DNA of 43,829 nt from Phascolarctobacterium sp. (GTDB lineage Bacteria > Bacillota > Negativicutes > Acidaminococcales > Acidaminococcaceae): the NCBI GenBank assembly GCA_021201965.1, contig JAJQDY010000076.1, forward strand, positions 1-43,829, written 5' to 3'. The notes beneath the pieces are model-generated. The model ran no database searches. It saw only the letters and a program-made list of their open reading frames with translations, and had not been told where the DNA came from. Of this stretch, positions 38,290-43,829 are shown piece after piece (position 1 is the first letter of the stretch; each line of letters begins with the position of its first letter). The position numbers and the translations under genes are program-made.

Positions 38290-39192
38290 ATGACGAATAT
38301 TAAATTACACGCTATTGTTCTGGCACTTATCATCGTGTCAGAGCTGATAGGGACGCATACCATTAAAATTGGCGTAGGGACCATAGTTCTGTTACCCATG
38401 TTGTATGCTCTCCTTATCGGTATTTTCACAACACTCAAGTTTCTTAATCTATCAGGTAACAAGGAAATAAATGATGCCAGTGCATTACTGGGTGTTACAC
38501 TAATGCTGCTGATGGCCCGTTACGGTACTTTGGTAGGGCCGACTCTGCCAAAGATTATTGCTGCGTCCCCAGCACTTATTTTGCAGGAATTTGGCAACCT
38601 TGGAACCGTATTTATTGGTGTGCCGGTTGCAGTTATGTTGGGGTTGAAACGCGAAACAATTGGTGCGGCCCATTCTATTGCACGTGAGCCTAATGTGGCT
38701 TTGATCGGCGAACGCTATGGCCTTAACAGTACAGAAGGTCGCGGTGTAATGAGTGTCTACATAGCAGGCACCGTGTTTGGCACTATTTTCTTCGGTTTGA
38801 TGGCCAGTATTGCCGCTTCTGCTTTACCGTTCCATCCCTATTCTTTGGCAATGGCTGCCGGTGTAGGTTCTGCCAGCATGATGACTGCGGCAGTAGGATC
38901 TTTGAGTGCTATGTATCCGGATATGACGGAGCAGTTGGCTGCTTTTGGTGCGGCCAGTAACATGCTTTCCGGCCTCGACGGATTGTATATGTCTATTTGG
39001 GTAGCACTACCTGTAACCGAATGGCTTTATAAAAAATGCTATAAAGTAAAATATGGTGTGAGTCCTAGTGAAGATGAAGAAGGACTCAGTGAAGAAGACA
39101 AAGAAATAATTGAAGAAGAAAAAGAGATTATTAAAGATGAAGAAAAAAACATGGAAGCAGTTGAAGAACCCAGTAAGAAGGAGGGAGAGTAA
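38290..39192 (+). CDS. DUF3100 family membrane protein
   Basis: This 300-residue integral membrane protein has about eight hydrophobic helices followed by a highly charged C-terminal tail (residues about 258-300, alternating Glu and Lys). GLKRETIGAAHSIAREPNVALIGERYG and GVGSASMMTAAVGSLSAMYP are the conserved DUF3100 parts. The family has no established function. GGGAGGG precedes the ATG. The stop shares a base with the next ATG (TAATG), so the two membrane proteins are made together and may form one transporter with the M20 enzyme upstream. Confidence 0.8.
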   Translation: MTNIKLHAIVLALIIVSELIGTHTIKIGVGTIVLLPMLYALLIGIFTTLKFLNLSGNKEINDASALLGVTLMLLMARYGTLVGPTLPKIIAASPALILQEFGNLGTVFIGVPVAVMLGLKRETIGAAHSIAREPNVALIGERYGLNSTEGRGVMSVYIAGTVFGTIFFGLMASIAASALPFHPYSLAMAAGVGSASMMTAAVGSLSAMYPDMTEQLAAFGAASNMLSGLDGLYMSIWVALPVTEWLYKKCYKVKYGVSPSEDEEGLSEEDKEIIEEEKEIIKDEEKNMEAVEEPSKKEGE

Positions 39193-39638
39193 TGAATATT
39201 AAAGATTGCGTTATCATTTTATGCATAATGATTTTCATGAGCCTGTTCTCCAATGTATTGGGAACTCCGGCTACTGTAATAGAATCTATTCCTGGGCTTA
39301 TAATGCTGGCCGATATTGCATTGCTGGGCATTCTTATGGCGAAATATTTACCTGGGAATATCCCGTCAGTGGCTTATATCGTTACATTGGGCTGTTTTCT
39401 GACATATCCAGGCGTGCCTGGCAGTGATTTCATTACTGCACATGTTTCAAAAGTAGGGTTCATTGCTTTGTGTACTCCTCTTCTGGCTTATGCAGGAATT
39501 GCCATTGGTAAGGATTTAGATACTTTCAAGAAAAACGGCTGGCGCATCGTGGTACTTGCCTGTGTCGTATTTACTGGTACCTATATCGGCAGTGCAATTA
39601 TTGCACAGGCAATTTTGAAATTCCTGGGACAGATTTAA
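39192..39638 (+). CDS. small membrane protein, partner of DUF3100
   Basis: A 148-residue protein with about five membrane helices and very short loops. The last part, AIGKDLDTFKKNGWRIVVLACVVFTGTYIGSAI, resembles the helical hairpins of export-type carriers such as LysO/DUF340, but the match is weak. It overlaps the DUF3100 gene by one base and ends at a strong terminator, closing a three-gene operon. A two-component transporter is inferred. Confidence 0.7.
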   Translation: MNIKDCVIILCIMIFMSLFSNVLGTPATVIESIPGLIMLADIALLGILMAKYLPGNIPSVAYIVTLGCFLTYPGVPGSDFITAHVSKVGFIALCTPLLAYAGIAIGKDLDTFKKNGWRIVVLACVVFTGTYIGSAIIAQAILKFLGQI

Positions 39639-39642
39639 GGCA

Positions 39643-39676
39643 GAGAACCGGCTTCTTCAAGAAGCCGGTTCTTTTT
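39643..39676 (+). terminator. intrinsic terminator after the M20-DUF3100 operon
   Basis: AGAACCGGCTTCTT and AAGAAGCCGGTTCT pair fully, followed by TTTTTT. Confidence 0.92.
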
Positions 39677-39749
39677 TGCCTGAAAGATTGAATTTATGGG
39701 AATGGTAGAGTAAAATAATAACAGATAGTATTTACGAGGAGGAAGGATA

Positions 39750-40196
39750 ATGTCTAAAATTTTAACTGAGACTACTTTTCCCAGCGTCATTCACAATGAA
39801 GAGGTTTGTGATGAAATCGTAAAATGGGGTAATGCAAATGGTTATCCGCTAAAAAAAGCGAAATTATATAATAAAATGGGTGGATACGTAGGTTTTTCGC
39901 CAGATAATTATTTTATAAAAGCTACCCGCCTTCCTCCTGTTCCTGGCGGTTGGAAAGTTGTAGTTGAGAAATATGAGGCTGAAACGAGGATTATCGTTCT
40001 TAATGTCAAGCCTGGAACGACTGAAGCTAATCATTTTATTCTGAAAATGATGGATGAATATGTTAAGGAAGGGCTAAAGATGGAATTAGCAAACGATGCG
40101 TATGAATCCTATGGATTGTATTTGCGGGATCTTAGTGTTACAGGGCATCCAGTGCTGATTAATAATTTTGAAGATTTTGTTGAAAATATGCGTTAA
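39750..40196 (+). CDS. hypothetical protein
   Basis: A 148-residue soluble protein I do not recognise. It has CDEIVKWGNANGYPLKKAKLY, a mixed alpha/beta middle (GGWKVVVEKYEAETRIIVLNVKPG) and an acidic C-terminus (HPVLINNFEDFVENM). No membrane helix, signal peptide or metal motif is seen. GAGGAGG precedes the ATG and TAAAAT near 39712 may be its -10. It is a single gene between two terminators. Confidence 0.75.
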   Translation: MSKILTETTFPSVIHNEEVCDEIVKWGNANGYPLKKAKLYNKMGGYVGFSPDNYFIKATRLPPVPGGWKVVVEKYEAETRIIVLNVKPGTTEANHFILKMMDEYVKEGLKMELANDAYESYGLYLRDLSVTGHPVLINNFEDFVENMR

Positions 40197-40230
40197 GTAT
40201 TTCGACAAGTGTTAAAATTTATTATCACTG

Positions 40231-40270
40231 AAAAATCAGGACTCTGGTAAAACCAGTATCCTGATTTTTA
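40231..40270 (+). terminator. intrinsic terminator after the hypothetical gene
   Basis: AAAAATCAGGA and TCCTGATTTTT form the outer stem, with CTGGT/ACCAG as the inner stem. Confidence 0.85.
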
Positions 40271-40331
40271 ATTATTTACTTAATAATAACTATTATTGCT
40301 AATTTTTTTTGAGAATTTCTTATTAAAAATA

Positions 40332-40360
40332 TTGACAAGCTTAATAATATTTAGTACAAT
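40332..40360 (+). promoter_or_regulatory. promoter of the orphan riboswitch RNA
   Basis: TTGACA (40332-40337) and TACAAT (40355-40360) with exactly 17 bases between them. Transcription would start near 40367, just at the left edge of the structured RNA. Confidence 0.8.
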
Positions 40361-40366
40361 TACTTT

Positions 40367-40500
40367 GGCAAATCAATATTTCATATAGATAACTTATTTG
40401 GCGAAATTCCAAAGCGGTCTCGCCGCTGTGACAGGCTTGCCTGAAGCCAGCAGAGTTTTTTATATAAGCATATGTTTGGCCTGCGAGAGACAGGAAAAGA
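40367..40500 (+). ncRNA. cobalamin riboswitch-like RNA
   Basis: GGCGAAATTCC (40409-40419), then AAAGCGG-TCTCGCCGCTGTGACAGG and GCCTGAAGCCAGCAGA, follow the consensus order of cobalamin riboswitches (GGTGAAATTCC, GCGGTCCCGCCACTGTGA, AAGCCAG). The B12-box end is less typical, with a short insert before GGCCTGCGAGAGACAGG. No coding gene follows on this strand. The match is by eye, so the class is likely but not proven. Confidence 0.55.
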
Positions 40501-40527
40501 TGTTATCACTAAAGATTTTGTTTATGT

Positions 40528-40672
40528 GAGAATGGCAGAATCTGAAATGTTTGCATTAACCGTTCCTCAGCAGAGGGACGGTTTCTTGCTGTTATTTGCA
40601 GGTTGAAATATTGGTTTTATTAAGAACATAAGCAAACTGGACACTTTGCTTATAGCAGATTCTGCCGTTCTT
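40528..40672 (+). ncRNA. structured non-coding segment downstream of the riboswitch
   Basis: This segment has no credible gene. A terminator-like hairpin (40558-40583, AACCGTTCCTC with GAGGGACGGTT, then a short T-run) and a perfect 9-base hairpin ATAAGCAAA/TTTGCTTAT (40628-40653) are enclosed by long complementary arms at 40528-40544 and 40656-40672 that match at nearly every base. An RNA that switches between a short and a long form is possible. A 44-codon frame at 40472-40606 runs through the terminator and is not believed. Confidence 0.5.
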
Positions 40673-40734
40673 AGATGAGATGTTGAATTCTCCTTCCCTC
40701 TTAAGCATGTTGTAGGGGTGCAGCAATGCTAAAT

Positions 40735-40765
40735 AAAAAAGCTGTCGCAGTTCGACAGCTTTTTT
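40735..40765. terminator. bidirectional terminator between the RNA locus and chrA
   Basis: AAAAAAGCTGTCG and CGACAGCTTTTTT pair perfectly around a short loop; it works on both strands. Confidence 0.9.
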
Positions 40766-40776
40766 ATTTCATAGCC

Positions 40777-41343
40777 TTATTTTGCAATCAGATGTAGGAC
40801 TAGGTTTAAGATGCCAGATGCGGCAAGAGTTTGAATAACGCCGGGAGTTTTGCTTCTGCATGCCATAAATGCAGTTATTAGTACAACTAAGCTAATAATA
40901 TCTATGTCTTTGATGTTTATGGATGAATTTTCAGATCCCCAGAGTGTAACATTCAAGAACACGATAAGAGCTGAAGCGAGAAGAGCAACAACTGCGGGAC
41001 GTAGTCCGTTTAAAATGCCCCTTAAGGCGCCAACATTTCCATATTTAAAGAATAAACGTGCTAAAACAATCATAATTATCAAAGAAGGAGTGACAAACCC
41101 CATGGTTGCCATGATGGCTCCAGGAAGGCCTGCAATTTTGGTACCTACAAATGTGGCAGCATTTATTCCTATGGGGCCTGGGGTCATTTGCGAAATTGCA
41201 AAAATATCCATAAATTCCTGCATGGTGATCCAATTGTGCTGAGTAATAACCTGAGCTTGGATAAGTGGCATTGATGCATATCCTCCGCCCACGCAGAATA
41301 TGCCTACCATGAAGAAGGACCAGTATAATTGTAATAAAAGCAT
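40777..41343 (-). CDS. chrA: chromate transporter family protein, ChrA half (second gene)
   Basis: A 188-residue single-domain ChrA (short-chain chromate transporter). GIFCVGGGYASMPLIQAQVI, ISQMTPGPIGINAATFVG and GLPGAIMATMGFVTPSLIIMIV are the standard motifs, and there are five to six membrane helices. Short ChrA proteins act as pairs; the upstream gene encodes the other half, 12 bases away. Export of chromate or a related anion such as sulfate is the family role, but the real substrate in anaerobes is not known. Confidence 0.92.
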   Translation of the reverse strand: MLLLQLYWSFFMVGIFCVGGGYASMPLIQAQVITQHNWITMQEFMDIFAISQMTPGPIGINAATFVGTKIAGLPGAIMATMGFVTPSLIIMIVLARLFFKYGNVGALRGILNGLRPAVVALLASALIVFLNVTLWGSENSSINIKDIDIISLVVLITAFMACRSKTPGVIQTLAASGILNLVLHLIAK

Positions 41344-41355
41344 ATACGTCCTCCT

Positions 41356-41925
41356 TCAATTATATTTTGGATTTTTTAAGAATAAAAATCCAATCAGTGC
41401 GTCAAACAGAATTATGTACATTATATTTATTTTAAAAACGTAGTTTGCTATGAAGGTTCCGATAATGATCAGGCAGGGCAGGAGCAGTTTTTTATTAAGT
41501 TCCTTCCGTATTAAATCAATTGATACATCAAGGATAATAGCAGTTGCCCCGCATTGCAGTCCTTTCATTACTATCTTTATATAGTTATTTGTTATTAATG
41601 TTTCATAACATGATGAAATTATCGTTAATGTGATTAAAGGTGGTAGCACTGTTGCTAAAATTGTTACTAGAGCCCCTTGTAGTCCTGCAAGCTTGTATCC
41701 CATGATAATGGCCGTATTTACTGCGATTACACCAGGTGCAGATTGGGCAATGGCCACGAGGTCTAAACTTTCTTTTTCTTCGAACCAGTGATAACCATCT
41801 ACAAATTTTGCTTTCATAAGTGGGACAATGACAAATCCTCCGCCAACAGTAAAGGCGCTTATTAAAAATGTGGATTTAAACAATTCCCAGTAGAAAGATG
41901 TTGTTTTTGGAGGTGGAGTTATCAT
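41356..41925 (-). CDS. chrA: chromate transporter family protein, ChrA half (first gene)
   Basis: A 189-residue single-domain ChrA with FTVGGGFVIVPLMKAKFV, AIAQSAPGVIAVNTAIIMGY and GLQGALVTILATVLPPLITL. The QSAPG motif versus QMTPG in its partner is the usual difference between the two halves of a split pair. AAGGAG precedes the ATG. A promoter and a hairpin with a T-tract lie in the leader, so expression may be controlled by early termination. Confidence 0.92.
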   Translation of the reverse strand: MITPPPKTTSFYWELFKSTFLISAFTVGGGFVIVPLMKAKFVDGYHWFEEKESLDLVAIAQSAPGVIAVNTAIIMGYKLAGLQGALVTILATVLPPLITLTIISSCYETLITNNYIKIVMKGLQCGATAIILDVSIDLIRKELNKKLLLPCLIIIGTFIANYVFKINIMYIILFDALIGFLFLKNPKYN

Positions 41926-41942
41926 AAAGCTCCTTCTTTCAT

Positions 41943-42040
41943 GAAAAATAAAACGCTGTATAAATGAGCAGCGTTTTAAGAGAACAAGTGCAATTACTCT
42001 ATACTAAATATATAATATAAATTCCATGTATAAGTATCAA
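41943..42040 (-). promoter_or_regulatory. chrA promoter and terminator-like leader
   Basis: On the minus strand TTGATA (42035-42040) and TATTAT (42012-42017) are 17 bases apart. Downstream, AAAACGCTG/CAGCGTTTT arms (41950-41977) end in ATTTTT before the start codon. The hairpin can be the terminator of the CDF gene, an attenuator for chrA, or both. Confidence 0.6.
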
Positions 42041-42056
42041 GCATGCTTATAGGAGA

Positions 42057-42989
42057 TTATTGGGGGTGCAGTTCTAATGGCAATATAGGCAGTTTAAAAT
42101 GAAACGCCTCACTCAATGGATTTACGTGTACCATGCAGTGTTTTACTTTCGGGAAATTAGTTTCAATAGCAGTGTGAACGGTTTCTGCAATATGGTGTGC
42201 ATTTAAAAGGCTAAGGTTATCATTTACACTTATTTCGATGTCGACATAAATACGGTTACCAAAAATTCTGGTTGTCAGGCGATCAAGATTCATAACTCCG
42301 GGAACTTTTGAGATCAATTTGTTCATGGCGGCGGTAGTTTCCTCATCACAGCTGTGATCTACCATTTTTTCCATGGCATCCGCAAAAATTTCATATGCTG
42401 TGTATAAAATCATGAGGCATATGAGAATACTTGCAACAGGGTCGAGAATAGGATATCCCATACGAGCGCCAAATATACCTATAAAACTTCCAACGGAGGA
42501 GAGAGAATCACTGCGATGACGCCATGCTTCTGCCAGTAATGCACCCGAGGCAATTTTTTTTGCGGCAGATCTGGTATACCAGAACATAGCTTCTTTAATA
42601 ATTATAGAAATTGCAGCTGCCCACAGAGCAATTTTCCCTGGCACGACTAGCGTTGCATTAGAAGCAAAAATCTTTTGCAACCCATTATAGCCTATGGTTA
42701 TGGCGATGAAAACTAAGATTACGGAAAGAATGATAGCAGCTACACATTCCAAACGTTCGTGCCCGTACTGATGGGTATCGTCAGATGCCTTATTAGATAA
42801 TTTTACTCCTATCATGACAATTAATGTGCCAATGACATCGGATGCAGAATGGATACCATCAGAAAACATGGCGGTTGAATTAGCAAAAAAACCTGCTACT
42901 AATTTCTCGAATGACAAGATAAGGTTGCCAATTATATTATTTATAGAAACAGTTATAGCAATTTTCTCAGATTCGTTAGTGAAATGCAT
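42057..42989 (-). CDS. cation diffusion facilitator (CDF) family metal exporter
   Basis: A 310-residue transporter with six membrane helices and a cytoplasmic C-terminal domain. Metal-site motifs are FSDGIHSASDV in helix 2 and AWRHRSDSLSSVGS in helix 5, with HQYGHERLE between helices 2 and 3. That matches the CDF family (zinc, iron, manganese, cobalt or nickel export). The C-terminal domain has VDIEISVNDNLSLLNAHHIAETVH. The 5' leader contains a hairpin with a T-run (see 43046), suggesting metal-responsive control. Which metal is exported is not determined. Confidence 0.93.
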   Translation of the reverse strand: MHFTNESEKIAITVSINNIIGNLILSFEKLVAGFFANSTAMFSDGIHSASDVIGTLIVMIGVKLSNKASDDTHQYGHERLECVAAIILSVILVFIAITIGYNGLQKIFASNATLVVPGKIALWAAAISIIIKEAMFWYTRSAAKKIASGALLAEAWRHRSDSLSSVGSFIGIFGARMGYPILDPVASILICLMILYTAYEIFADAMEKMVDHSCDEETTAAMNKLISKVPGVMNLDRLTTRIFGNRIYVDIEISVNDNLSLLNAHHIAETVHTAIETNFPKVKHCMVHVNPLSEAFHFKLPILPLELHPQ

Positions 42990-43045
42990 ATTTATTCCTT
43001 TTTATAGAATATTACTGTAATTATTCAGATATTATATTTATATTT

Positions 43046-43223
43046 ATAGAAAAACATCTGCGAACAGTAACTGTCCCGCAGACGTTTAAGATAGCATCTA
43101 TTGCCTGTGAAGGCCCGACTGATAAACAGAAATATTTATCTCCTGATCAGATTGTACTGTAATTAAATTTGCAGTGTAAAGAGATTATTATGTATTTTAA
43201 GTGGTTAGCTAGAGGTTTGTCAA
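43046..43223 (-). promoter_or_regulatory. promoter and terminator-bearing leader of the CDF gene
   Basis: Read on the minus strand, TTGACA (43218-43223) and TTAAAA (43195-43200) have 17-base spacing. About 100 bases downstream, a hairpin AAACGTCTGCG/CGCAGATGTTT with inner ACAGT/ACTGT ends in TTTTT, before the ORF begins at 42989. The leader also has GGGCCTTCACAGGC and GGGACAGTTACTGTTC. This fits a metal-sensing riboswitch such as the NiCo (czcD) class, but that identity is not proven. Confidence 0.45.
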
Positions 43224-43276
43224 GGTCTAAAATGAAAAAAGAAAGTGAAAAATATATTAATATTTATTCATATGTC

Positions 43277-43305
43277 TTTACAAAGATGAAATAGTGTGAT
43301 ACAAT
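43277..43305 (+). promoter_or_regulatory. promoter of the solute-binding protein gene
   Basis: TTTACA (43277-43282) and TACAAT (43300-43305) are 17 bases apart. A GGAGGG ribosome binding site precedes the ATG at 43379. Confidence 0.65.
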
Positions 43306-43378
43306 TGTGATAAAATGTTAAAAAGAATCCATTATGAAAACCACACTCTCACAATAACGAATATATGGAGGGTAAAAT

Positions 43379-43829
43379 ATGAAAAAAATTAGTAATACTT
43401 TTGGCGTGTATGGTATTTGCGGCAACGGTTATTGGTTGCGGTAGCGGTTCACCTGGGTCCAGCGTTTCTGGCAATACTGTTAATGCTGGTAAAGTACTTA
43501 AAGTGGGTACCGATGCTAACTTTCCACCGTATGAGTATTATCAGGCGCAGAGTAAGACTCATACGGGTTTTGATATTGATTTAATTACTGCATTTGCACA
43601 GCATATGGGCTATGACAAAGTAGAATTTGTTAATGTGGAATTCAGTAAAATATTTGAGGAATTAAATGCTAAACAATACGATCTTGCTATTGCTGGGATT
43701 ACAGTAAATTCTGAGAGAGCTGCTAAAGTGGCGTTTACTGATACTTATATAAAAGACGGATTTAAAATTATCGTAGGGCCGATTGTAAAATGAAGTTGAA
43801 CAGTTAAAAAATCCATAGCGATTGAATCC
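43379..43829 (+). pseudogene. ABC transporter amino acid-binding lipoprotein, frameshifted and cut by the window edge
   Basis: With one A removed from the A7 run after the ATG at 43379, the N-terminus reads KKLVILLACMVFAATVIGC, a lipoprotein signal. The mature part has VGTDANFPPYEYY, GFDIDLITAFAQHMGY and IAGITVNSERAAKVAFTDTYIKDG, typical of family 3 amino acid-binding proteins. After GPIVK the family sequence (NEVEQLK, then SIAIES) continues only with a base added in the A4 run near 43789, and another in the A6 run near 43806. Three shifts all lie in poly-A runs. Confidence 0.75.

Noticed and set aside
40472-40606. 44-codon reading frame in the riboswitch locus
   Set aside because: No ribosome binding site, and it runs through a terminator hairpin.

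Overview
The window reads as a chromosomal segment of a low-to-mid-GC Bacillota-type bacterium. It carries GatCAB, a LytR-CpsA-Psr protein, a WalJ-type hydrolase, a Fur-family regulator, a DUF815 ATPase, CstA and split chromate transporters, with strong AAGGAGG-type ribosome binding sites and many GTG starts. An anaerobic Negativicutes/Acidaminococcaceae-like host fits (glycyl radical enzyme, split ChrA, DUF3100), but the genus cannot be fixed from the sequence alone. No phage, transposase, rRNA or CRISPR array was seen.

Layout. 0.1-3.4 kb: a badly damaged glycyl radical enzyme gene followed by its intact activase. 3.5-4.2 kb (minus): a damaged TtcA-like tRNA thiolation gene, divergent from pcrA-ligA (4.3-8.5 kb). 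8.5-9.8 kb (minus): an AlkZ-related protein and a frameshifted flavin reductase. 10.0-17.7 kb: a long compact forward run of gatC-gatA-gatB, two small membrane proteins, alr, an unknown protein, a CoA-type Nudix hydrolase and an LCP protein. 17.7-22.4 kb: a regulatory region, a broken Fur-family gene, deoC, walJ, a HtrA lipoprotein, rlmH, and a frameshifted lipoprotein barnase with its barstar. 22.4-32.1 kb: a secreted argininosuccinate-lyase-like protein, a DUF1624 membrane protein, tRNA-Leu(UAG), ilvN-ilvB, a DUF815 ATPase, broken MscS and DUF456 genes, a VOC protein and a 2-hydroxyacid dehydrogenase. 32.4-43.8 kb: visibly more AT-rich DNA with cstA, cysE and a broken gltD-like gene, an M20 hydrolase-DUF3100-small membrane protein operon, an orphan cobalamin-riboswitch-like RNA locus, two chrA halves, a CDF metal exporter and a broken solute-binding protein gene at the right edge.

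Two themes stand out. First, nine or so genes carry nonsense codons or frameshifts while housekeeping genes beside them (pcrA, ligA, gatCAB, alr, ilvNB) are clean. That favours real gene decay, though several shifts lie in homopolymers and could be sequencing or assembly error. Second, the right third holds several regulated non-coding leaders: an RNA with cobalamin riboswitch features and no obvious target gene, and terminator-bearing leaders before the CDF and ChrA transporter genes. The M20-DUF3100-small membrane protein operon and the membrane-anchored barnase with a poly-G tract are the best candidates for less-described biology.
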